Notes: generated from the letters alone by a model not told the origin. A stretch of 12,908 nt of DNA from an uncultured Caulobacteraceae bacterium (GCA_946482375.1 CAMLRH010000043.1:1-12908), one strand, 5' to 3'. Numbered from the stretch's first letter, positions 1 through 6,842 are shown. Made by a program: numbers and translations.

Positions 1-350
1 ATGAACACCGCCTGGTTGGCGTTGGCGCCCGAGTGCGGCTGGACGTTGGCGAAGGCGCAATCGAACAGCTTCTCGGCCCGCTCGATGGCCAGCGTCTCGA
101 TGACGTCGACGTATTCGCAACCGCCGTAGTAGCGCCGGCCCGGATAGCCCTCGGCGTACTTGTTGGTGAGGATCGAACCCTGCGCCTCCAGCACCGCGCG
201 GCTGACGATGTTCTCCGAGGCGATCAGCTCGATCTGGTCACGCTGGCGGCGCAGCTCGTGCTCGATGGCGTCGAAGATATCGCGGTCGGCGGCGGCCAGG
301 TCGGCGCCGAAGAAACGGGCGGGTGCGGGCGTCGAGGTCGGAGCGTTCAT
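1..350 (-). CDS. glyA: Serine hydroxymethyltransferase, N-terminal part (cut by window edge)
   Basis: This PLP enzyme interconverts serine and glycine while charging tetrahydrofolate with a one-carbon unit, in the cytosol. Only the first 116 codons are present; the gene runs off the left edge. The visible part carries the family's N-terminal landmarks: IELIASEN at residues 40-47, the block [19 protein letters not shown] at residues 62-80 (it contains the conserved active-site Glu and Tyr residues), and QPHSGANAN at residues 104-112. The ATG at 350-348 is preceded by an AGGGA Shine-Dalgarno-like stretch and gives a family-typical start after a short Ala/Pro/Thr-rich leader. The gene diverges from the MucR-like gene. 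Identity is essentially certain; the PLP lysine and the C-terminal domain lie outside the window. Confidence 0.97.
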   Translation of the reverse strand, partial: MNAPTSTPAPARFFGADLAAADRDIFDAIEHELRRQRDQIELIASENIVSRAVLEAQGSILTNKYAEGYPGRRYYGGCEYVDVIETLAIERAEKLFDCAFANVQPHSGANANQAVF

Positions 351-509
351 GGAGAATCCCTGGGCGGCGAGAGCCCTCTTTAAACCCGCCAGCGCCGGGA
401 TCAAACCGCTGGGCTGCAACCATCGGCAGGGCCGCGCATTGACCCCTTCGCCCGCGACGCATCTTGCATCGTGCAGCGGGTGTGACGAGGCAATCGGACG
501 GGGGTCCAG
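351..509. promoter_or_regulatory. Divergent intergenic region glyA / mucR-like gene
   Basis: This 159-bp stretch separates two divergently transcribed genes and so must hold both promoters. For the rightward gene there is a TTGACC at 439-444 with a weak candidate -10 (CATCTT, 460-465) after a 15-bp spacer, followed by tandem GCATC motifs (459-470). For glyA there is a TTGATC (399-404, minus strand) and a TTTAAA (379-384, minus strand) separated by only 14 bp, a spacing closer to the short Caulobacter housekeeping type than to the E. coli type. None of these matches consensus well, so the exact promoters are guesses. No tRNA, riboswitch or terminator was recognised. Confidence 0.35.
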
Positions 510-953
510 GTGACGGATATCGAGAACGGCGAAGTGAATGCGGGGGCAGGCGAAGCGCCCGACCTTCTGGTCTACAGCGCCGATATCGTCGCTGCCTATC
601 TGGCGCAGAACAAGGTTTCGCCCGACCAGATCCCGGAGGTCATCCGCTCCGTCCACCAGGCCCTGTCTTCTCTCAGCGGAGCCGGTCCCGCCGAACCGGC
701 CGCACCCCAGAAGCCGGCCGTCCCGATCAACAGGTCGGTCCACCACGACTACATCGTCTGTCTGGAAGATGGCGCGAAGCTGAAGATGCTGAAGCGCTAC
801 CTGCGCTCGCGCTACAACCTCAGCCCCGAGGAGTACCGGCGCAAATGGGGCCTGCCGGCGGACTATCCGATGGTCGCCCCCGCCTATGCCGCCCGGCGCT
901 CCGAGTTCGCCCGCCAGATCGGCCTGGGCAAGGGCGTTCGGCGCAAGAGCTAG
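510..953 (+). CDS. Ros/MucR-family transcriptional regulator with degenerate zinc site
   Basis: This 147-aa protein belongs to the Ros/MucR family of DNA-binding regulators, which in alphaproteobacteria control exopolysaccharide, virulence and, in Caulobacter, cell-cycle genes. The C-terminal DNA-binding region (about residues 76-140) has the family hallmarks [33 protein letters not shown] and GLG. Aligned to Agrobacterium Ros, the four zinc ligands become Cys84, Asp87, Tyr97 and Tyr102 (Arg101 is next to the last), so three of four are lost and zinc binding as in Ros is unlikely. Zinc-independent members of the family are known from Mesorhizobium. The start is GTG at 510, giving MTDIENGEV, with a G-rich stretch upstream; the ATG at 538 is in another frame. 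The stop overlaps the stop of the convergent gene by 4 nt. Which of several MucR paralogs this represents cannot be told from the window. Confidence 0.92.
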   Translation: MTDIENGEVNAGAGEAPDLLVYSADIVAAYLAQNKVSPDQIPEVIRSVHQALSSLSGAGPAEPAAPQKPAVPINRSVHHDYIVCLEDGAKLKMLKRYLRSRYNLSPEEYRRKWGLPADYPMVAPAYAARRSEFARQIGLGKGVRRKS

Positions 954-1414
954 CCGTACAGCTTTCGAAGCTGACGATGCCGGTGACGGAAGATCGCCGG
1001 CACGATCGCGCGTGACGCTGCCTCCGCGAACGCCAGCCGCGGAACGACGGTAATGACGTCGCGCACGGCGCAGCCCGTGGCCGTCGGCGTCACATAGCGC
1101 TCGTGGCGCCAGAGCTTCTGCATGGCGCTGTGCGAGGTCTCAATGAAATGACGCTCTCCCACTTCATGCATGATCAGGACATGGCGGTCGAACGGTATCA
1201 CCCCGAACGCCAGCAGCCAGCAGGCCGCGATCGGCTGGTTCAGCGGCGCCTGGCGCAGATCCGTGATCGAGGTCGCCGGAAAGGTCATGCGCACGAGCGG
1301 CATCAGCTCGGCGTTGACGCCTTCGGGGGTGGTGACCGCCGCCCAAACCTCGTCGGCCGGGCGCGGCAGTTCCGTGGTGAGGTCGACCGTGGGTGACAAC
1401 ATTTCCTCCGTCAT
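950..1414 (-). CDS. SRPBCC (START/Bet v1-like) fold protein of unknown ligand
   Basis: This is a small soluble protein of about 150 aa. The N-terminal strand followed by [21 protein letters not shown] (from residue 16) is typical of the SRPBCC/polyketide-cyclase-like superfamily, whose members bind hydrophobic ligands in a deep pocket. The middle has alternating hydrophobic strands and the end is a basic C-terminal helix ([14 protein letters not shown]). No catalytic function can be assigned. The start is uncertain: the ATG at 1414 lies in the edge of a palindromic repeat with GAGG directly abutting it; an in-frame ATG at 1402 has GGAGGA only 1 nt away; a TTG at 1399 has GGAGGA at a more usual spacing. 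The true protein may therefore be 4-5 residues shorter. It follows hemA on the same strand after the repeat, and its TAG shares CTAG with the convergent mucR-like stop. Confidence 0.75.
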   Translation of the reverse strand: MTEEMLSPTVDLTTELPRPADEVWAAVTTPEGVNAELMPLVRMTFPATSITDLRQAPLNQPIAACWLLAFGVIPFDRHVLIMHEVGERHFIETSHSAMQKLWRHERYVTPTATGCAVRDVITVVPRLAFAEAASRAIVPAIFRHRHRQLRKLYG

Positions 1415-1510
1415 CCTCGGGCTCGTCCCGAGGACCCATGCGTGGTGAGTGCGGGAGTTATTGCTGCATCTCGGTGTTCATGGGTCGTCGGAACAAGTCC
1501 GACGATGACG
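1409..1510. repeat. Inverted pair of palindromic repeat units (REP/BIME-like)
   Basis: Two 32-nt units face each other at 1409-1440 and 1479-1510; the left unit matches the reverse complement of the right at 27 of 32 positions. Each unit itself holds a perfect 7-bp stem with a 5-nt loop: CCTCGGG/CCCGAGG at 1415-1433 and CGTCGGA/TCCGACG at 1486-1504. Outer edges read CGTCAT and ATGACG. Four of the five differences between the units form two compensatory pairs, so both small hairpins are kept. The element fills the space between the hemA stop (8 nt away) and the start of the SRPBCC gene. It could cap the hemA transcript, stabilise its 3' end, or simply be a dispersed repeat; no T-run follows, so a classic terminator is unlikely. 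Confidence 0.8.
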
Positions 1511-1517
1511 CGCGAGC

Positions 1518-2744
1518 TTAGGCGGCTACGCCACCCAACCTCGCGATGTTGCAACGGGCCCAGAGCTGCTCCATCGCCGCCACCAGGTCGCGCATCATGG
1601 CGTCGGTGTGGAAGGGCGTGGGCGTGAAGCGCAGCCGCTCGGTGCCGCGCGGCACGGTCGGGTAGTTGATCGGCTGCACATAGATGCCGTGGTCGCTGAG
1701 CAGCATGTCCGAGACCATCTTGCAGTGGACCGGATCGCCGACCAGCACCGGCACGATGTGGCTGACCGACGGCATCACCGGCAGGCCGGCCTCGGCGAAC
1801 ATCCGCTTCAGGGTCGCGGCGCGCTCCTGATGGCGCACGCGGATTTCGTTGTGCTCTTTCAGATAGCGCACCGACGCCGCCGCGCCCGCCGTCAGCGCCG
1901 GCGGCAGCGAGGTCGTGAAGATGAACCCCGAGGCGTAGAGCCGGATGGCGTCGACCATGTCGGCGTCGCCGGCGATGTAGCCGCCCATGACGCCGAACGC
2001 CTTGCCGAGCGTGCCTTCGATGATGTCGATGTCGGCCATGACGCCGTCCCGCTCGGCGACGCCGGCGCCGCGCTGGCCGTAGAGGCCGACCGCATGCACC
2101 TCATCGAGATAGGTCAGCGCGCCGTACCGCTTGGCCAGCGCGATGGTGCCGGCGAGGTCGGCGATGTCGCCGTCCATCGAATAGACGCTCTCGAAGGCGA
2201 CCAGCTTGGGCGCATCGGCCGGGGCCGCGGCCAGCAGCTCCTCGAGATGTTCGAGGTCGTTGTGACGGAAGATGTGGCGCGGGCCGCCGCCGTGACGGAT
2301 GCCCTCGATCATCGAGGCGTGGTTCAGCGCGTCGGAGAAGACGATCAGCCCGGGCAGGATCTTGTACAGCGTCGACAGCGCCGCCTCGTTGGCCACGTAG
2401 CCCGAGGTGAACAGCAGCGCCGCTTCCTTGGCGTGCAGGTCGGCGAGTTCGGCTTCCAGCCTCACGTGATGGTGAGTAGTGCCGGAGATGTTGCGGGTGC
2501 CGCCCGAGCCCGAGCCATTGGCGTCGATGGCGGCCTTCATGGCCTCCAGCACGACGGGGTTCTGGCCCTGGCCGAGGTAGTCGTTGGAGCACCAGACGAT
2601 GACGTCGCGCGTCGTGCCGTCCGTCTTCGTCCAGGTGGCGCGAGGGAAGTCGCCGCGATGGCGCTTCAGGTCGGCGAAAACACGATAGCGGCCTTCGTCG
2701 CGGACCTTCTGGACGGCGTTACGGAAAGCAGCCTTGTAATCCAT
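1518..2744 (-). CDS. hemA: 5-aminolevulinate synthase (Shemin/C4 pathway)
   Basis: This cytosolic PLP enzyme condenses glycine with succinyl-CoA to 5-aminolevulinate, the committed step of heme and other tetrapyrrole synthesis in alphaproteobacteria. The 408-aa length is normal. Landmarks in order are [13 protein letters not shown] (residues 51-63), the glycine-rich [17 protein letters not shown] (77-93), [15 protein letters not shown] (112-126), [15 protein letters not shown] (136-150), the cofactor-binding DEVHAVG with Asp214 and His217, the Schiff-base lysine Lys248 in [16 protein letters not shown] (276-282) and the C-terminal [18 protein letters not shown] (355-372). Together these separate it from the related KBL and BioF enzymes. 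The ATG gives MDYKAAF, as in other alphaproteobacterial HemA proteins, but I see no strong Shine-Dalgarno. It lies 111 nt after mmsB, so it probably has its own promoter. Confidence 0.97.
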   Translation of the reverse strand: MDYKAAFRNAVQKVRDEGRYRVFADLKRHRGDFPRATWTKTDGTTRDVIVWCSNDYLGQGQNPVVLEAMKAAIDANGSGSGGTRNISGTTHHHVRLEAELADLHAKEAALLFTSGYVANEAALSTLYKILPGLIVFSDALNHASMIEGIRHGGGPRHIFRHNDLEHLEELLAAAPADAPKLVAFESVYSMDGDIADLAGTIALAKRYGALTYLDEVHAVGLYGQRGAGVAERDGVMADIDIIEGTLGKAFGVMGGYIAGDADMVDAIRLYASGFIFTTSLPPALTAGAAASVRYLKEHNEIRVRHQERAATLKRMFAEAGLPVMPSVSHIVPVLVGDPVHCKMVSDMLLSDHGIYVQPINYPTVPRGTERLRFTPTPFHTDAMMRDLVAAMEQLWARCNIARLGGVAA

Positions 2745-2855
2745 CGCACGATGCCCGGCCTCATTGGGCCGCCCCTTCTTGACCGGGCTTGTCGCACCCC
2801 AAGCGCCGCCTGTCCATATATGGGAACCCGCTTTAGGCCTTTCAGGGTAAGGGAT
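2745..2855 (-). promoter_or_regulatory. Probable hemA upstream region with an AT-rich palindrome
   Basis: This 111-bp gap between the mmsB stop and the hemA start holds a perfect 10-bp palindrome CCATATATGG at 2814-2823, conspicuous in GC-rich surroundings. Read on the minus strand it could contribute a -10 (TATATG or CATATA) to a weak CTGAAA -35 lying 17-19 bp upstream, or it could be an operator. No FNR-type TTGAT-N4-ATCAA site was found, and no clear intrinsic terminator follows mmsB. The promoter assignment is a guess supported mainly by position. Confidence 0.35.
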
Positions 2856-3752
2856 TCAGGCGAGTTCCGCGAGCTTGCCGCGCATCATCTGGAGCACGGC
2901 GGAGAAGTCCTTCTGGCCGTAACCCAGGTTGTCGAAGAGCGCGTACAGCGCCTCGGCGCTGGCTCCCATCGGCGTGGTCGCGCCGGCCTTCGCGGCCGCT
3001 TCCTGCGCCAGCTTGAGATCCTTGAGCATTAGCCCAGTGAGGAAGCCGCCCTCATAGTTGCGGTTCGACGGCGCGGCCTCCACGGGTCCCGGCCAGGGGC
3101 AGTAGGTGGTCAACGACCAGCACTGCCCCGACGACTTCGACGCGATCTCGAAGAACCGCTCGGGCGCCAGGCCCAGCTTTTCGGCCAGCGCGAAGGCTTC
3201 GCAGACGCCCAGCATCGAAATGCCGAGCACCATGTTGTTGCAGATCTTGGCCGCCTGCCCCGAGCCCAGCGAACCGGCGTGGAACACGGCCCGCGCCATT
3301 GGCGTCAGCGCCTGTTCGAAGGCCGGATAGTCCGCTTCCTCGCAGCCGACCATGAAGGCGAGCGTGCCCGCCTCAGCCGCCATGATGCCGCCGCTGACCG
3401 GCGCGTCGGCGAACTTGAACCCCTGCTCGGCCGCCTGCCTGCCTACGGCGCGCGCGCTGTCCACGTCGATGGTCGAGCAGTCGATCAGCAGCGCCGGCTT
3501 GGGCGCATTCGGGAACACCTGCTCGGCGAAGACCTGCCGCACGTGCTGGCCGGCCGGCAGCATGGTGATGACGATTTCGGCGTCCTTCACGCAATCCGCC
3601 GCCGACCCCGCGGCGACGCACCCCTGCCCCACCGCCTTCTTGAGCGCCGCTTCGGCGAGGTCGAAGGCGACGACGTCGTGCCCGGCCTTGACCTGGTTGG
3701 CGGCCATGCCGCCGCCCATGGCGCCAAGGCCGATAAAGGCGATACGCGCCAC
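2856..3752 (-). CDS. mmsB: 3-hydroxyisobutyrate dehydrogenase (NAD type)
   Basis: This enzyme oxidises 3-hydroxyisobutyrate to methylmalonate semialdehyde in valine breakdown, in the cytosol. The 298-aa length fits the family. It has the Rossmann motif FIGLGAMGGGMA (residues 6-17), an acidic residue at the end of the second strand (Asp31 in AFD), which favours NAD, the substrate-binding DAPVSGG (116-122), and the catalytic lysine Lys169 in GQAAKICNN. The helix with LMLKDLKLA (241-249) is also typical. The start is a GTG whose G is shared with the TAG stop of the preceding gene (TAGTG), giving MARIAFIG and no room for a longer start. Position downstream of a 3-hydroxyisobutyryl-CoA hydrolase and an acyl-CoA dehydrogenase supports the specific assignment over a generic beta-hydroxyacid dehydrogenase. 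Confidence 0.93.
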   Translation of the reverse strand: MARIAFIGLGAMGGGMAANQVKAGHDVVAFDLAEAALKKAVGQGCVAAGSAADCVKDAEIVITMLPAGQHVRQVFAEQVFPNAPKPALLIDCSTIDVDSARAVGRQAAEQGFKFADAPVSGGIMAAEAGTLAFMVGCEEADYPAFEQALTPMARAVFHAGSLGSGQAAKICNNMVLGISMLGVCEAFALAEKLGLAPERFFEIASKSSGQCWSLTTYCPWPGPVEAAPSNRNYEGGFLTGLMLKDLKLAQEAAAKAGATTPMGASAEALYALFDNLGYGQKDFSAVLQMMRGKLAELA

Positions 3753-4531
3753 TAGCGAGCGCCCATCGGCTTGCGGAACTTGTAGACGAACTGGTCAGTG
3801 TGGCCGCGGATGCTCTCGTCGAACACCGACGCCTTGTGGGTGTCGGCCGGATTGCGCAGGACCGAGCTTTCGCCGTCGAAGATGAAGCCGGCCGCCTCGA
3901 CCTCGCGCCGCACCAGCAGCGGGTCGATGCGGTGCAGGGTGTTGACGTTGGAGATGCCCGTCCCGGGATCGTCGACGTGGTCGATGACGATGTAGGTCCC
4001 GCCGGGCTTCAGGGCGCTGAACACCGCCCGGTTCGCCGCCGGCACGTTCACCGGGCCCATGAACTGGGCGTGCATGTCGTGGTAGTTCAGCGAGGTCCAG
4101 ACCATGTCCAGCTTCTCGGGCGCGCCGAAGTTCGGCAGCGTGCGCACGATCATCTCGACGTTGGGATAGGCCGGGTCGTCAGCCACCGCCTTCACGGCGG
4201 GATCGCGCTTGGCGAGCTTGGTTAGTTCGTCGGGCACGTAGGCGTAGACCTTGCCCGTCGGACCGACCGCCTTCGAGAAGATACGAGTGAAATAGCCGCC
4301 GCCGGGGATCAGGTCGGCGACCTTCATGCCGGGCGTCAGGCCCGCGAACGCCAGCAGCTCGGCCGGCTTGCGGTCCGCGTCGCGCTCGCGATCGGCGCTC
4401 GGACGCAGGGGATCGTTCACCGCCGCGGCGAGGAAGGGCGGGATGACGGTCCCGGGCAGCGGCGGAGCCATCGTCGTACAGGCGCCCAGCGCCAGAACGG
4501 CCGCAGCCAGGACCAGTGTACGCAACCGCAT
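3752..4531 (-). CDS. Predicted lipoprotein with class I methyltransferase fold
   Basis: This 259-aa protein starts with a lipoprotein signal peptide (MRLRTLVLAAAVLALGAC; lipobox LGAC, lipidated Cys18, Thr at +2), then a Pro-rich linker. The body resembles class I SAM-dependent methyltransferases: a motif I-like VADLIPGGGYFT, a following GKVYAYVP strand and a LKPGGTYIVIDHV block, which is the usual motif after the central strand. Motif I is unusual, as the expected GxGxG reads DLIPGGG. The start is set at the ATG at 4531 because GGAGGAG lies 7 nt upstream and the signal peptide begins there; an ATG 15 nt further upstream has no such site. It sits between two valine-degradation genes and touches mmsB by 1 nt, implying co-translation. 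Activity, substrate and even SAM binding are unknown; an exported methyltransferase would lack SAM in the periplasm. Confidence 0.82.
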   Translation of the reverse strand: MRLRTLVLAAAVLALGACTTMAPPLPGTVIPPFLAAAVNDPLRPSADRERDADRKPAELLAFAGLTPGMKVADLIPGGGYFTRIFSKAVGPTGKVYAYVPDELTKLAKRDPAVKAVADDPAYPNVEMIVRTLPNFGAPEKLDMVWTSLNYHDMHAQFMGPVNVPAANRAVFSALKPGGTYIVIDHVDDPGTGISNVNTLHRIDPLLVRREVEAAGFIFDGESSVLRNPADTHKASVFDESIRGHTDQFVYKFRKPMGAR

Positions 4532-4564
4532 AATCGTCTCCTCCATGTCCCCCGCGATTTAACT

Positions 4565-4585
4565 GTAGCGCTGTCGCACAGCTAC
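4565..4585 (-). other. Small bulged hairpin across a stop codon in the valine operon
   Basis: GTAG-CG-CTGT and ACAG-CTAC pair around a CGC loop, with a 2-nt bulge in one arm. The hairpin overlaps the TAG stop of the hydrolase gene and lies about 40 nt before the strong ribosome-binding site of the lipoprotein gene. There is no T-run after it on the minus strand, so it is unlikely to terminate fully; it could modulate expression or mRNA decay, or be chance. Confidence 0.25.
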
Positions 4586-5628
4586 GTCAGCGGTGACCAT
4601 TCCTGATCGGCCGGCAGCGGCGCGAATATGGCGTCCAGCTCAGCTTCAGTGACTCCGCCCAGCGTGGCCGGGTTCCATTTCGGCGCATTGTCCTTGTCGA
4701 CGATCACCGCCCGCACGCCTTCCAGAAAGTCGTGACGCTGCACGACGCGAGCGCCGATCCGGTACTCCATGCGCATGTTGTCGGCGAAGTCGCGCAGCGT
4801 CCCGCCTTCGCGCAACTGTCGGAAGGCAACCTTCATCGTCTGCGGCGACTTGGTCTTCAGCACCTCGAGCTGAGCCTTCGCCCAGTCGCCGCCATCGGCC
4901 TCCAGCGCCTCGATTATTGTCTCGACGGAGTGGCCGCCGAACAGCCGGTCGATGTGGTCGCGATGCGCCGCGATGGGAGCCTGACCCGGATCTGCGTCGG
5001 TTTCAGCCAGAATGCTTTCGAGCCCGGCCGGGTCGGCGACGATGGCCGCCTTCACCCGCTCCAGGTTCTCGCGGAGCTCGAAATCGGTGGCGATCCCCAG
5101 CGCCAGGCAGTCCGCCGCCTTGATCCGCGCGCCCGTCAGCGCCAGCCACAATCCCGTCTCGCCCGGCAGTCGCGGCAGATGCCAGCCGCCGCCGACGTCC
5201 GGGAACAGGCCGATCCCCGTCTCGGGCATGGCGAAGGTGGTCCGCTCGGTGGCGATCCGAAACCGTGCGGGCAGCGAAATGCCGACGCCGCCGCCCATGG
5301 TCACACCGTCCATCACCGCCACGACCGGCTTTGGATAGGCGAAGAGCAGATGGTTCAGCCGGTATTCGGTGAAAAAGAACTCGCGCGCCTCAGCTCCGTC
5401 CCCTGCCCCACTCTCGGCCAGCATGCGGATATCGCCGCCGGCGCAGAAGCCGCGCTCGCCTGAATGGTCGATCAGCACCGCCTGCACCGCGCCGTCGCCG
5501 CGCCACTCCAGCAGCGCCTCGATCATCGACTTGCACATGGCCGTCGTCAGCGCATGCAGCGCATGCGGCCGGTTCAGGGTGATACGCCCGACAGCGCCCT
5601 CGACGCGGCACAGCACCTCGTCGGTCAT
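4582..5628 (-). CDS. 3-hydroxyisobutyryl-CoA hydrolase (enoyl-CoA hydratase/isomerase superfamily)
   Basis: This 348-aa cytosolic enzyme should hydrolyse 3-hydroxyisobutyryl-CoA to free 3-hydroxyisobutyrate, the step before MmsB. It has the crotonase-fold oxyanion-hole motifs RGFCAGGDIR (residues 59-68) and VMDGVTMGGGVGIS (105-118), and the hydrolase-type signature FAMPETGIGLFPDVGGGWHL (132-151), with Glu136 and Asp144 placed as the catalytic pair of the human enzyme. The C-terminal portion with LKTKSPQTMKV (257-267) and FLEGVRAVIVDKDNAPKW (301-318) is also characteristic of the hydrolase branch rather than plain enoyl-CoA hydratases. The start is the ATG at 5628, overlapping the acyl-CoA dehydrogenase stop (ATGA). 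The same frame stays open far upstream, but that part is out-of-frame dehydrogenase sequence and not a fusion. A plain enoyl-CoA hydratase is the less likely alternative. Confidence 0.92.
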   Translation of the reverse strand: MTDEVLCRVEGAVGRITLNRPHALHALTTAMCKSMIEALLEWRGDGAVQAVLIDHSGERGFCAGGDIRMLAESGAGDGAEAREFFFTEYRLNHLLFAYPKPVVAVMDGVTMGGGVGISLPARFRIATERTTFAMPETGIGLFPDVGGGWHLPRLPGETGLWLALTGARIKAADCLALGIATDFELRENLERVKAAIVADPAGLESILAETDADPGQAPIAAHRDHIDRLFGGHSVETIIEALEADGGDWAKAQLEVLKTKSPQTMKVAFRQLREGGTLRDFADNMRMEYRIGARVVQRHDFLEGVRAVIVDKDNAPKWNPATLGGVTEAELDAIFAPLPADQEWSPLT

Positions 5629-6764
5629 TGCCGGAACATCTCCCGGGCGACGATGACGCGCATGATCTCGTTGGTGCCTTCGAGGATCTGGTGGACGCGC
5701 AGGTCGCGGACGATGCGCTCCACCGGATAGTCCTTCAGGTATCCGTAGCCGCCGTGCAGCTGCAGCGCGTCGTTGGCGACCTGGAAACCGATGTCGGTGG
5801 CGAAGCGCTTGGCCATCGCCGCCTGCTTGGTCGCTTCCGGGTCGCGCTTGTCGAGGCTGTCGGCGGCGCGGCGGACCATCAGCCGGGCGGCGTCCAGCTC
5901 GGTCGCCATGTCGGCGATCTTGAACTGCAGGGCCTGGAAGTCCTTCAGCGCCCGACCGAACTGGTTGCGGGTTTCCATGTAGGCCTTGGCCGTGTCGAGC
6001 GCGAAACCGGCCCCGCCCAGCGAGCAGGAGGCGATGTTCAGCCGTCCGCCGTCGAGCCCCATCATGGCGAAGCGGAAGCCATCGCCCTCGGCGCCGACGC
6101 GGTTCTCGGCCGGCACACGGACGTTGTCGAAATTGACCTGCGCCGTCGGCTGGGCGTTCCAGCCCATCTTCTTTTCGGGAGCGCCGAACGAGACGCCGGG
6201 CGTGTCCTTTTCGACCACCAAGGTGGAAACGCCCTTGGGCCCTTCGCCGCCGGTGCGAACCATCACCACGTAGATGTCGGAAACGCCGGCGCCGGAGATG
6301 AAGGCCTTCGAGCCGTTGAGCACGTAGTGGTCGCCCTCGAGCTTCGCGGTCGTGCGCAGGCTGGCCGCGTCCGAACCGGCGCCGGGCTCGGTCAGGCAGT
6401 AGGACGCGATCAGCTCCATCGTCGTCAGCCGCGGCAGATAGCGCTTCCGCAGATCCTCGGAGCCGAAGCGGTCGATCATCCACGAGCACATGTTGTGGAT
6501 GGAGATGAAGGCCGCCACCGGCACATCACCGTAGCTCAGCGCCTCGAAGATCAGGCTGGCGTCGAGCCGCCCGAGCCCCGAGCCGCCGACGTCTTCCCGC
6601 ACATAGATGCCCGCGAACCCGAGTTCGGCGGCCTTGCGCAGCACATCGACCGGGAAGTGCTTCTCCTCATCCCAGCGCGCCGAATGCGGGGCGAGTTCTG
6701 CTTCGGCGAAGCTCCGCGCGGCGTCCCAGATTGCGCGTTGGTCGTCGGAAAGGGTGAAATCCAT
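5625..6764 (-). CDS. Acyl-CoA dehydrogenase, probably isobutyryl-CoA dehydrogenase
   Basis: This FAD-dependent enzyme of 379 aa inserts the alpha-beta double bond into an acyl-CoA and passes electrons to ETF. It shows the two family signatures, CLTEPGAGSDAASLRTTA (residues 123-140) and QLHGGYGYLKDYPVERIVRDLR (335-356), and the catalytic base Glu362 in HQILEGTNEI. The sequence ISIHNMCSWMIDRFGSE (88-103) resembles the ACAD8-like isobutyryl-CoA group, and the context (hydrolase and mmsB downstream) agrees, but short or branched acyl-CoAs other than isobutyryl-CoA cannot be excluded. It is the first gene of the cluster: its start faces a 78-bp divergent promoter region. Its TGA overlaps the next ATG. 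Neither methylmalonate-semialdehyde dehydrogenase (mmsA) nor an enoyl-CoA hydratase for the intermediate step is in the window. Confidence 0.93.
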   Translation of the reverse strand: MDFTLSDDQRAIWDAARSFAEAELAPHSARWDEEKHFPVDVLRKAAELGFAGIYVREDVGGSGLGRLDASLIFEALSYGDVPVAAFISIHNMCSWMIDRFGSEDLRKRYLPRLTTMELIASYCLTEPGAGSDAASLRTTAKLEGDHYVLNGSKAFISGAGVSDIYVVMVRTGGEGPKGVSTLVVEKDTPGVSFGAPEKKMGWNAQPTAQVNFDNVRVPAENRVGAEGDGFRFAMMGLDGGRLNIASCSLGGAGFALDTAKAYMETRNQFGRALKDFQALQFKIADMATELDAARLMVRRAADSLDKRDPEATKQAAMAKRFATDIGFQVANDALQLHGGYGYLKDYPVERIVRDLRVHQILEGTNEIMRVIVAREMFRQ

Positions 6765-6842
6765 TCGGCGGGGGGCTCCGGCTCAAGGGTTGATGACCTG
6801 ACGCCGCTGGCGCACCCTGTCAACACAAGCACGGGGACTCAT
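6765..6842. promoter_or_regulatory. Divergent promoter region, valine cluster / membrane protein-hemB
   Basis: This 78-bp gap must hold the start signals of both divergent units. On the minus strand a perfect TTGACA (6818-6823) is a good -35 for the acyl-CoA dehydrogenase, with a poor -10 (CAGGTC, 6795-6800) at 17 bp. On the plus strand TTGATG (6790-6795) could be a -35. The two lie in a loose dyad, GTTGA at 6789-6793 and TCAAC at 6820-6824, with inner CGCC (6802-6805) and GGCG (6809-6812), which might be an operator. All of this is by eye. Confidence 0.35.

Noticed and set aside
160..513. Plus-strand open frames across glyA and the divergent gap
   Set aside because: They overlap glyA, whose motifs are unmistakable on the other strand, and show no protein-like composition.
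1608..3032. 474-aa plus-strand open frame opposite hemA and mmsB
   Set aside because: It is composed of His/Arg/Asp/Val-rich shadow sequence of well-supported genes on the other strand and has no recognisable motif.
5629..6489. Open frame upstream of the 3-hydroxyisobutyryl-CoA hydrolase, suggesting a 635-aa fusion protein
   Set aside because: This part is Arg/Gly-rich and is simply the acyl-CoA dehydrogenase gene read in another frame; the hydrolase has its own ATG at 5628 in an ATGA overlap.
5628..6842. Long plus-strand open frame antisense to the acyl-CoA dehydrogenase, continuous with the membrane-protein frame
   Set aside because: The translated part before 6843 mirrors the dehydrogenase codons and has no domain; it is an effect of GC-rich codon bias. 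Only 6843-7319 looks like protein.
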